Below, piece after piece: positions 1 through 9,134 of a stretch of DNA of 20,625 nt. The stretch's first letter is position 1. Every line of letters begins with the position of its first letter. Both the position numbers and the translations under genes were made by a program. Source of the DNA: Rhizophagus sp. LPA8_4_AMF. Lineage: Eukaryota; Glomeromycota; Glomeromycetes; Glomerales; Glomeraceae. The stretch lies in NCBI GenBank assembly GCA_021464525.1, contig JADRCO010001288.1, forward strand, positions 1 through 20,625. Direction: 5' to 3'. A model generated the notes under the pieces. It ran no database searches. It was not told the origin of the DNA and was given only the letters and a program-made list of their open reading frames with translations.

Positions 1-77
1 TTTTTTATTATAATATGAATATAAAAAGAAATTTGATTTTTTATTATTTCATAATGTTTATTTTTTTTTATCAAATA

Positions 78-116
78 GTAAATAATAATAAATAATAATA
101 ATAATAAATAAAAATA
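78..116. repeat. AAT-type microsatellite
   Basis: Imperfect run of AAT/AAAT units. It is simple sequence of the kind expected in a genome with this base composition and has no apparent function. Confidence 0.8.
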
Positions 117-218
117 ACATCTTGTAAATATTATTAATATATATAATATATAATCTATATTTTTTATTTCTGCAAACAAATGGTGAAATTTATGGTATAT
201 ATCATGCTTTTAGTAAAG

Positions 219-235
219 GCCGGCCACAGGCCGGC
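219..235. repeat. GC-only inverted repeat (hairpin)
   Basis: The arms GCCGGCC and GGCCGGC are perfect reverse complements separated by the three bases ACA. The surrounding sequence is overwhelmingly A and T, so a 7-bp all-GC stem stands out. It could be a transposon sub-terminal structure or a protein site; nothing decides between these. Confidence 0.7.
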
Positions 236-619
236 TCTGGGGTATGACTCTAGTTATTAAGCATAAAAATGGCAGTATGGCCAGCCCTAAAGCTAGCGTT
301 GCATTATTGCTGTTTTCAAATCGCACAAGCCACCATATTACCGTCATAAAAAAATTTTGACGTTTTACGTTCAGGTTTTTTAATAAATATAGTTTAACTA
401 AATTCTTTATTATGAAAATAGACTATATTTATAGGCTCATTTTCTTTTACCAACCCTATGATACAGAACTCTTAAATGTTATCAAAATGGAAATGCATAA
501 CAAACCAATTTTTGCAACAAGTAGGAAGGGGAAAAGTTTTTAGTGGATCTGTTGGTCAATTATGTTATCATAATTTTATAACAAATGTTAACGTTAATCT
601 GGCTATTTTGTTTTTTAGA

Positions 620-1480
620 TTTTATAGGAGATTATTAAAGAAAATATCCTAATTATTATTTGGATGATTTGGAGAGATGATTAATATAACTGGAAAAGAG
701 GTTTCCATACCAGGTCATTTAAATAACAAGAAAGAAGGTTAAATTATATATTATATTTGTATATTGTAATTGTTAAAAATTGTTAAAATCAGTCTAATTA
801 TTATCTTTAAAATCCAATGCACAAGAAGGAGCGAATTGCTAAGAGCTGATTATATTTGTATTATTTATACAGAATGAACAATTGAATTTTTTTTTTAGAA
901 GAAACTGCTAAAGATGAAAGATCTTTATCACGTACTTATGGATATTCATTTACTGTAAATCAAAGAGTAGTTTTTCGAAAGGCGTAGGTATACTATTTTA
1001 CTTGCACTTACATTAGGTGGATTCACTACATGTGATATTATGAGAGGTAGCTGTTAATTGTAAGTACATTCGTTCGTGTAGCTTTGTGATTACGTTTATG
1101 ATCACGTTGCGTTTGTGTAAGTGTTTAGTTTTTTTGATTGATTTAATTTCGGAACTGCCAATTTCTAATTGGTTTTAGTTTATAGTTACCTTTATGAATC
1201 CTTATATTGGAAAGAACAGTGTGATGGTGATGGATAACGCTAAAATACACCATGATGAAGAGTTCTCGTACTGTACTCTCCTGATTTCAATTCAGCATTT
1301 TCTACAGTAAAAAGTTGAATTAAAAGAAATAAGTATTTTATGAAGCTTGTCCTGATCCTGAATTTATTATTATAGCAGCATTTTCGCAAATAACTCTTTA
1401 ATGGCGAGATCTTATTTGGAAAATCAATTTATTTTAACAAATAGGCAGATTGCTAAATGTGGCTGATTATAGGCGAAAAT
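620..1480 (+). pseudogene. Decayed DDE transposase (Tc1/mariner-IS630 type)
   Basis: Several conserved blocks appear in order but in shifting frames. The first is a helix-turn-helix-side block TGKEVSIP (689-712), preceded by a KENPNYYLDDLE-like stretch. Next comes ETAKDERSLSRTYGYS from about 898, where this family normally has a D-E pair at the first catalytic position. RYTILLALTLGGFTTCDIM follows. The second catalytic block is VMVMDNAKIHH (Asp at 1233-1235), and the third region is YSPDFNSAFSTVKS near 1274. A likely relic intron lies at 1060-1178 (GTAAGT donor, CTAAT branch-like site, TTTTAG acceptor). Frameshifts between blocks and stop codons show it is dead. No terminal repeats were identified, so the element borders are unknown. 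Confidence is high for the family and low for the exact ends. Confidence 0.85.
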
Positions 1481-1778
1481 TTTATAAGATATTCCATTTA
1501 TTTTAAAAGAGCAAAAATAAATTGATCATTGATTTAAAAAAAGTTGTTCTATAAAAAATCAATTATAATGCGTGATTTTTTTGCTGTTCTAAATTTTTTT
1601 AACACTATTGATACCTAATTTTATTTCAGCTCTAAATATTAGTACATCAATAGATTCATTTAAAAATTATATAAAAATATGTGAATTTTGTCTCTACAAT
1701 TTTTGGTACTTTGGAGGAACTCGGTCCCCCAAAAAATTTTAGCATTTTTGGTAATTTACTATTTTTGTTAGACCAATT

Positions 1779-1783
<5 letters not shown>

Positions 1784-1810
<27 letters not shown>
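1784..1810. repeat. A27 homopolymer
   Basis: Twenty-seven consecutive A residues. No target-site duplication or recognisable retroposed body was found beside it, so its origin is open. Confidence 0.9.
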
Positions 1811-2558
1811 TATTTAAAGAGCTTTGTAAATCATTATTTGAATATCATTACATTATTAGGCTGCTCCAAATTAATTTTTAGTTTAACGCCCCCCCTTCTA
1901 TTTTTGAAAATTTCAAAGATAATTTGTTAAACACATATGTTCACATATATTTAAAGCATCCCCTCTCTTCTAAAATTGGGTGACACCAAATATTTCCGAT
2001 TTTACCGAAAATTTTCGAAATTTTTAATATGTTTAAATGTCATGTTTTCTTTTTTTTTGATGGCTTCCATGTGAGCATTTTCTTATGACTATCCAGCGTA
2101 ACGTGAAAAAAAAGTCGCGAAATGGCCTGCATAACTGCATTACGCATTTTGACTAAAATTAAGTGTGGCGCATACTTGATGATGGAAATTCTCTTCTTAT
2201 TTACTACGCCACCCGCAGCCATCTTCGAAAGTAGAAAATATCTTGCCAAAAACTTTTTCATATGACCATCTTCTTATTTTATAACAAAATTTGCATAGTG
2301 CACTACTATACTGACGCTTGACGCTCTTGTTGAATTTTGTATCAAAAGAAACGTGAATTTTTTTTCGTTTTTCTGATCTTTTTTTTAAACGTCTTTGGCT
2401 GATATTTCTCTGTTTCAACGAAATATATATCCTATAATACAGTAAAAGGAGTGAAAAAAAAACTCAAGTAAATATAATTTGGTCTTTTTTTTTTGACCGT
2501 AAAATTTTTGGTTGAATGATCGACAAGTTAATTGGTCTTCATTGAAAAAAATTTCATG

Positions 2559-2568
2559 ATGACGTCAT
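2559..2568. promoter_or_regulatory. Candidate CRE/ATF-type bZIP site
   Basis: Perfect 10-bp palindrome ATGACGTCAT containing the TGACGTCA core bound by CREB/ATF-type bZIP factors in fungi. It lies about 150 bp upstream of the proposed start of the kinase gene, a plausible promoter position. The role is inferred from the motif alone. Confidence 0.35.
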
Positions 2569-2718
2569 TATATGTACTAAATTTCGCAATAACGTGATCA
2601 CTATTTAATTCCAAATCTGGTTCTGAAATGTATCTGCATTTTGCATAAATAAATATTACACAACTCTTCTATAAAGACGTTTAATATTCACCTATTTTTA
2701 GAATATAATTATTCAGTA

Positions 2719-5700
2719 ATGGCTCAAAGTAACGATGAAGGTAAAAGCATATAGCATGAACATAGATATTCAACACAAATTGGAATTCTAAATTTTTTTT
2801 ATAACAAATTTGCAATATAATAAAACTAGTTTCAAGAATTGAGGAAAATGAAGGTAAGCAAATCATTTAAGATAATATTACAGCTTGTAAATTATAAACA
2901 CTTAATTTTAAAATTGCAAACTAACTGTATTTTAAAAACTATTTAACTATTTTAGCTCGTAAGTTATAAGTATCTGATAGTTTGAATAATAACCGAATTA
3001 CTTACTCCTATTTTATTTAATATAACAAATAATTTACTTTTTTATTGATTTTATAATAGTTGGTAAGTTAATAACTATTTATTTTTTATTGTATTATATA
3101 TAGTACATGATATTTCAATTAACTAAATTCTTCATTAATAAAATTGTTTAATGTTGTAGAAAGTAAGTATTTAATTCTATTATGCTAATTTAAAATATTT
3201 TACATATATTTCAAACTAATAATATTATTTATTTAAATTAAATAATTAGACTGTAAGCCACTGTATTTATTTAATGTTTATATATAATTATAATATTTTA
3301 TCTAATTGATTACTTTAAATTATTACTAAATAATAATAACAAAGGGTGTAAGTTATATTTTATTTGTGTTCTGTAAATTATATAAGCAAACTTAACTGAA
3401 TTCTTTTATTAATAAAAAAATTATTCAAATATTTTTCTAGTTGGTAAGTTATAAATTATTTATTTAATGCTGCTATATATTTATATAATATTTACATATA
3501 ATTTAAATAACCAATTTTTTTATTATTATTCAAATATTTCAGATGGTAAATTATAAGTTATTTATTTAATTCTATTTGTTATTTATATTATATTTACATA
3601 TAATTTAAAATATCTAAATCCTTTATTTAAAATTATTCAAATATTTCAGCTAGTAAGTCATAAGTTACTATTTAATTCTATTATATTTATATGACCAATT
3701 AAATTTTTTAATTGTGTACTTTATTTAATAATTATTCAAAAATTTTTATTAGTTGGTAAGTTATTTATTTATATACTTATGTAATATTTACATATAATAA
3801 ACTAACTAGTAAATTTTTTTAATTAATTAATTAATTATTTAATAATATAGAGAGTAAGTTATTCATTCAAATTTATACAATATTTACATATAATTTAAAC
3901 TAACTACGTAATAATAAATTATTCAAATATTGTAGATAGTAAGTTCTAAGTTATTTTTTAATTTTATTATATGATATTTACATATATAATTTAAACTAAC
4001 AAATTTTTTACTTAAAAAATTACCCAAAATTTTAGAAAGTAAGTATAAGTTACTTATTTGTATTTATATAATATTTATATACAATTTAATCTAACTAAAT
4101 TTTTGATTAAAAATTATTCAAATATTTCAGTTAGTAAGTTATAATTTATTTAACTTATTTTATTTAATACATTTATATTTATAAAATATTTGCATATAAT
4201 TTAAACTAATTAAATTCCTTATTTAAAATATTATTCAAATATTTTAGATGGTAAATTATAAATTATTTATTTAATTCTATTACATTTATATAATATTTAA
4301 ATATAATTTAAACTAACTAAATTCTTTATTTAAACAATCATTCAAATATTTTAGATGGTAAATTATGAGTTATTTATTTAATTCTATTATATTTTTATGA
4401 TATTTACATATAAACTAAATGAATTCTTTATTTAAAAATAATATAAATATTTTAGATGGTAAATTATAAGTTATTTATTTAATTCTATTATATTTATATG
4501 ATATTTACATATAAACTAAATGAATTCTTTATTTTAAAAATGATTTAAATGTTTAGATGGTAAATTATAAGTTATTTATTTATTCTATTATATTTATATG
4601 ATATTTACATATAAACTAAATGAATTCTTTATTTAAAAAATAATTAAATATTTTAGATGGTAAATTATAAGTTAATTTATTTAACGTAAAATATTTAACA
4701 TATAATTTAACTAACTAGATTCTTTTATTTCATAATATAATATAGAATGTAAGTTAAATTCTATTATATTTATATAATACTTACATATAGTTTAAACAAT
4801 TAACTCTTTATTTAAAAAATGATTTGAATATTTTAGTTAGTAAGTTATAAGTTATTTATTTAATTTTATTATATTTATATAATATTTAAACTAACAAAAT
4901 TCTTTTTTTGAACAATTATTTATTTTAATAATAATATAGGAAGTAAGTTATTTGTTTAATATCATTATATTTATGATATAGTGATTATATATAATTTAAA
5001 CTAACTAGCTAGCAAAATTCTTTATTAAAAAATTAATTATTTAATAATATAGGAAGTAAGTTATTTGTTTAATTTTATTATATTTATATAATATTACATA
5101 TAATTTATACTAACTTCAAAAATCATTCAAAAATTTTAGATAGTAAGTTATAAGTTCTTTATTAACTCTATTATATATTTATAATATTTGCATATAATTT
5201 AAACTACAAACTAAATTCTTTATTCAAAAAATTACTTATTTAACAATATAGGAAGTAAGTTATTTAATTATATTGCCTTTATATAGTATTTACAAACTAA
5301 CTAATTTTTTATTTAAAAATTTATTTATTTCATAATATAGAAAGTAAGTTATTTACTTAATTTTATTATACTTATTTAATATTTACGTATAATTTAAATT
5401 AACTTAAAAATTATTCAAATATTTTTTAGATAGTAAGTTATAAGTTATTTATTTTATTTTCTGCTATATTTGTAATATAGCATTTGCATATAATTTTAAT
5501 TAACTAATTTTTTATTTAAAAAATTATTTATTTAATAATATATAGAATGTAAGATATTTATTTAATTCTATTATATTTACATATAATTTAAATTAACTAA
5601 TTCTTTATTTATAAAATTATTCAAATATTTTAGTTAGTAAGTTATAGGTTATTTATTTAATTCTATTATATTTATATAATACTTAACTGTTAAGTTAACT

Positions 5701-8700
5701 ATCTTCTTTATTTAAAAAATTATTTATTTAATAATATAGAACGTAAGTTATTTATTTAATTTATTATATTTGTAATATTTATATATAATTTAAACTAACT
5801 AAATTTTTTATTTAAAAAATTAATATAGAATGTAAGTTATTTATTTAATTTATTATATTTATATTATATTTATATATAATTTAAACTAACTAAATTCTCT
5901 GTTTTAAAAATTTGTACGAATATTTTAGTTAGTAAGTTATAAGTTATTTACTTAATTCTATATTTAAACTGACTAAATTCTTTATTTCAAAAATTGTTTA
6001 TTTATAATATAGAACGTAAGAATATTATTTTATTAAATGATATTTACATATAATTTAAAATTTAAGCTAACTATTCTTTATTTAAACAACTATTTATTTG
6101 TAATATAGAACGTAAGTTATTTATTTAATGTTATTATGTTCATATAATATTTGTATAGTAATATAGTTTAGACTAACTAAATTCTTTATTTAAAAATTAT
6201 TCAAATACTTTAGTTAGTAAGTTATATTAATATTTTATTTTTATATAATATTTGTATTTAATTTAAACTAACTATATTCTTTATTTAAAAAATTATTTAT
6301 TCAATAATATAGAGTGTAAGCTATTGATATAATATCTAACTAACTAAATTTTTAAATATTTTATATAATATTTGCTAATGATTTTTAATTAAATCTTTTT
6401 TTATAAAATTTTGGTAATTTATTTTAGGTGGTAAGTTATAAATTATTTTTTATTGTTTTTATAAAAATTTAAGTTAATTATTTATTGCATTAAAATTCTA
6501 TAATTTTATTTAAGAGTAAGTATGATTAGTATTATTAAATATTAAAAAGTTTTAATTTAAATTAATATAATTTTATTTTTATATTTAAAGATTTGGTACT
6601 AGTGGAAGTAGCATTATGGATCAATTTATTTCTGAAAATAAATTGAAATGGATTCCTTATAATAAATTTGAAAATATTAAATATCTTGATAAAGGAGGAT
6701 TTGGTACTATATATAAAGCTACATATAAAAATAATGAAGTAATTCTTAAATGTTTTGATCATTTTAATAATTCAGATGGAAGTTTAAATGAATTTTTAAA
6801 TGAAGTATGATTTTTTTTTAATTTTTTAATTATAATTTATTTATACTAATTTACTCAATTATTTTTATAGTGGAAAATTGTTAATAATTCATATGCAATT
6901 ATTTATATATATGGATTTACTAAAGTTCCAGATACTTTGAATTATATATTAATAATGCAAATAAGGGTAATTTAAAAGGATGCTTGAAAAAAGTAATAAA
7001 TAATTGGAAACAAAAGTTATTTATATTGTATAAAATTATCGCTGGTCTTAATAGTATTCATGAGAAAGGCCTTGTTCATTGTAATTTTCATGATGGTAAT
7101 ATTTTATGTAACAAATATAAAGGCATATATATAACTTATATTAGTGATTATTTAGGATCATATCAACTTGCAGAATTATTTCTAAATGAAGATAGTATTT
7201 ATGGTGTTGTGCCATTTATGGCACCTGAAATTTTGAGAGGTGAACCTTATACTCAAGCTAGTGATATATATAGTTTTTCTATGATTATGTGGGAATTTAC
7301 ATCTGGAATTCCACCATTTAATAATAGAGCACATGATATTCAACTTACCTTAAGTATTTGTAAAGGTAAACGTCCTAAAATTATTAAAAATACTCCACAA
7401 TGTTACATAAATTTGATGAAAAAATGTTGGGATGAAGATCCATCAAAAAGGCCATCTACATCAGAAGTGCTAGATACTATTAAAAAATGGGTTATTCTTC
7501 CTTATGAAATGGAAGTTGATGACATAGATAGAGAATTAAAAAGTAATATTATGGAATTTATAAATGCACCAATTGATTATAATAACCTTATTGTAGAAAC
7601 TCATTCACAAGCATATTATAAAAGTCATTTGCTTGATTTTACTAGTAAGGAAATAAATGAAATACTAGAAGGTTCTCATGGATTAAAATTTCTTGAATTG
7701 AAACAAAAAGTAGAATATGCTGAAAAGAAACTTCTTAAATTAGAAAAAATTGCTGAGACTTATTATCAAAGTTCTCAAAATGAGTTAAAAGAAAAACAAT
7801 TAACATGTCAAAATATTCAAATGGAATTAATTAATTTACAACAAAGGAAATCTCAATGTGATCAAGATAATCAAAATTTAAGGCTTAACTTAGCTATCCA
7901 AATTAAAGAGTTTGCAGAAAAAGAAAATACTTTGCAAAACCAAATTACTTGTTTACAAAATGATAAGCAGGCTTTAACAGGCAATTTAACTGTACAGTTG
8001 GAACAGAATAAACTAACTAATCAGCAAGTTCAAGTTCAAATCAGTCAGTTAGAAAAAGAAATAATTAATTTACAAGAAAAATTAACTCAAACAGAAGTTA
8101 ATCTTCAGGAATTAAAATCTCAGCAAATTAATTTAATTGAACAAAAGGAGCAATTAGAAAATAAATTGAGTCAATCCCAAGTTAATTTTAATCAAATAGA
8201 ACAAGAAAAAGCCTTTTTATGCGATATGATGAAAGGTCTTTCACAAGAGCAAAAGCTTAACATCAAATTGAAAGCCAAATTGGAAAAAAAAGTTGCTCAA
8301 TTGGAACAAAAATTGACCAATGAAGAAAAAATCAAAATGCAATTAACTCAAGCTTTACAGATTAAAGAAGATAGAATTAATGAATTGGAACAAAGATTAA
8401 TTAACCTTGATTATGAGCGTATTAAAAAGCTAATAGATAAAAGAAAAGAATTGATTAAAATTGAAAATGAATTGTTAAATCAATTATCTAGTGGAGAAAA
8501 TACTAAGGAAATTCATAAAGAAAAAGAAGCTAAACAAAAAGAGATGAATGAACTCAAACAAGAATTAGTAAAAACCTCAGCTTCTTATGATGCCAATAGG
8601 AAAAAACAGGTTCTCAATCAAGTTAATTATTTTCTAAAAGCCAAGGGTGATTTCTTAACTTTACGGGAAGAAGCTATTAGAGAATTGCAAAGTTGTTGTA

Positions 8701-9134
8701 ACCGTCTAGAAAGCTTTGCTAATAAGGAAAAAAGTAATATTGGTTTAATTAGAGATATGGTTAATGTGGAAAATAATGTTTCCAAAGTAAAGTTTGCCAA
8801 TAGACATACTAAAAAATTTCAAAATATTCTTGTAAAATATAATAATGGATTATTGCACTTGAATAAAAAATATTATTCTTTAAAGGATGTTATTCAGAAA
8901 AATAAAGAGTTGGAAATTAGTCTTGTTATTGAAAACATTCTTAAGTTGAATTTTTTTAATTTTGATAAATACAATATTTTTAAAATTGCTATTAATTCTC
9001 AGGAAGGAACTCAAACACAATTAAATTCTAGCATGATGGCTGAAGATATAAATTTATTAAGAAAGAACTTGAATGAATTGAAATCAGAATTAAAACAAGA
9101 AAAAAAAGAATTAAAAAATTTAGCAGCAGATTAG
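2719..9134 (+). CDS. TKL-type protein kinase with coiled-coil C-terminus; 5' part split into 3-nt microexons
   Basis: Exons as read: 2719-2740 (MAQSNDE), 2830-2853, thirty-seven 3-nt exons between 2884 and 6430, a 1-nt exon at 6515, 6591-6804, and 6871-9134. All phases add up: 372 coding bases up to 6804, exactly 124 codons. The kinase part shows a glycine loop LDKGGFGTIYKA, a beta-3 lysine in VILKCF, FMAPEIL, and the TKL-style DIYSFSMIMWEFTSGIPPF and KCWDEDPSKRPS. The catalytic loop reads HCNFHDGN instead of HRDFHSGN, so the catalytic Asp is Asn (7083-7085). The DFG region reads SDYLG. Catalysis is therefore doubtful. After the kinase come the family's SQAYYKSHLLDF box and about 300 residues of Q/E/K-rich heptad coiled coil. 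The frame breaks once near 6955-6962 (NYILIMQ to NKGNLKGCL). The family pattern suggests a 7-bp loss between ATGCAA copies; it could also be an assembly error. The intron at 6805-6870 is normal. Confidence 0.8.
4248..4659 (+). repeat. Five consecutive ATG units encoding an Asp run
   Basis: Microexons at 4248, 4355, 4456, 4557 and 4657 are all ATG. The introns between them are 104, 98, 98 and 97 nt and nearly identical, sharing GTAAATTATAAG donors and AAACTAAATGAATTC in the branch region. In phase 1 they read AAT GAT GAT GAT GAT GAA, i.e. N-D-D-D-D-E. The similarity points to recent duplication of a roughly 98-bp intron+codon unit, which lengthens the protein by one aspartate per copy. Confidence 0.85.
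4837..6315 (+). repeat. Three-unit higher-order repeat encoding a 3-residue peptide repeat
   Basis: Two intron-end types alternate. Type A ends like TTCAAATATTTTAG and precedes TTA/ATA. Type B ends like TTTAATAATATAG and precedes GAA/AAA/AAT/AAC/AGT. The order is A-B-B, A-B-B, A-B, A-B-B, A-B-B, A-B. The last blocks have a period of about 285 bp: TTA at 5634, 5929 and 6214; AAT/AAC at 5546, 5829 and 6109. The phase-1 product is F-R-R, N-R-K, N-K, F-K-Q, F-K-Q, L-K. Higher-order duplication in DNA and the peptide repeat therefore coincide. Confidence 0.75.
6515..6515 (+). other. Proposed 1-nt exon
   Basis: After TTTATTTAAG the single base A is followed directly by the donor GTAAGT (6516-6521). 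The flanking introns are 6431-6514 (84 nt) and 6516-6590 (75 nt, acceptor TTTAAAG). All earlier microexons keep phase 1, but the kinase exon at 6591 must be entered in phase 2 (A, then TTT GGT ACT AGT). One extra base is required and this exon supplies it, making a GAA codon across three exons. Skipping it would put the kinase out of frame. The acceptor is weaker than the others (AAG rather than TAG/CAG). Confidence 0.65.
6805..6870 (+). other. Ordinary 66-nt intron in the kinase domain
   Basis: GTATGA donor, TACTAAT branch-like site and TTTTTATAG acceptor, phase 0. It joins FLNE to WKIVNNSYAIIYIYGF. It is a useful internal standard for what a normal intron of this gene looks like next to the microexon array. 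Confidence 0.8.

Larger units (their letters stand above)
1..619. other. AT-rich spacer, no gene seen
   Basis: No coding region can be supported here. The stretch contains an (AAT)n-like microsatellite at about 78-116, a GC-rich hairpin at 219-235, and an unusually GC-rich patch around 211-330. That patch may be the outer part of the decayed transposon that follows, but I could not find a matching right end. Confidence 0.6.
1481..2718. other. AT-rich intergenic spacer upstream of gene 1
   Basis: No gene is recognised. It includes a run of 27 A at 1784-1810, which could be a slippage tract or the tail of an old retroposed copy. C-rich tracts near 1890 and 1960 look like fragments of old repeats. 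A palindromic TGACGTCA lies at 2560-2567. The reverse-strand open stretches between 2040 and 2418 overlap one another in different frames, are lysine-rich and match nothing I recognise. CTATAAAG at about 2670 lies roughly 45 bp before the chosen ATG and could be a TATA-like element; this is weak. Confidence 0.55.
2854..6590 (+). repeat. Tandem array of introns separated by codon-sized (3-nt) microexons
   Basis: Each unit is acceptor AG, three bases, donor GTAAGT/GTAAAT/GTAAGC/GTAAGA. Triplet starts: CTT 2884, CTC 2956, TTG 3060, AAA 3160, ACT 3250, GGT 3345, TTG 3441, ATG 3543, CTA 3650, TTG 3753, AGA 3851, ATA 3936, AAA 4036, TTA 4131, ATG 4248, ATG 4355, ATG 4456, ATG 4557, ATG 4657, AAT 4746, TTA 4837, GAA 4940, GAA 5053, ATA 5140, GAA 5252, AAA 5341, ATA 5430, AAT 5546, TTA 5634, AAC 5740, AAT 5829, TTA 5929, AAC 6013, AAC 6109, TTA 6214, AGT 6313, GTG 6428; then single A 6515. 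Of the 38 donors, 27 are exactly GTAAGT. Introns are 75-114 nt except the first two (30 and 69). Most carry a CTAAC/CTAAA-like branch site about 35-50 nt before the acceptor. In phase 1 the triplets read as open protein, including ASLENWFDAIENKIND and, at the end, FKQFKQLKCEFGTSG. In phase 2 a stop appears within the first few junctions; phase 0 does not enter the kinase frame. Confidence 0.85.

Noticed and set aside
2040-2418. Two reverse-strand open stretches
   Set aside because: They overlap in different frames, are Lys/Arg-rich and have no recognisable domain; likely by-products of T-rich spacer.
2837-2853. Alternative shorter second exon starting at 2837
   Set aside because: It has an AG acceptor, but it shifts the phase to 0, so the microexon chain no longer enters the kinase frame. 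The 2830 start (VSRIEENE) keeps everything consistent.
2681-2866. Reverse-strand open stretch of 61 codons
   Set aside because: Antisense shadow of the first exons of the kinase gene.
2854-6590. Array as ordinary AT-rich satellite, CRISPR array or one giant intron
   Set aside because: Unit length varies from 81 to 116 bp while the AG-to-GT gap stays exactly 3; there are no conserved direct repeats with unique spacers. A single giant intron from 2853 to 6590 would put the kinase exon out of frame.
6562-6762. Reverse-strand open stretch
   Set aside because: Antisense shadow of the kinase exon with a Phe/Ile-rich composition.
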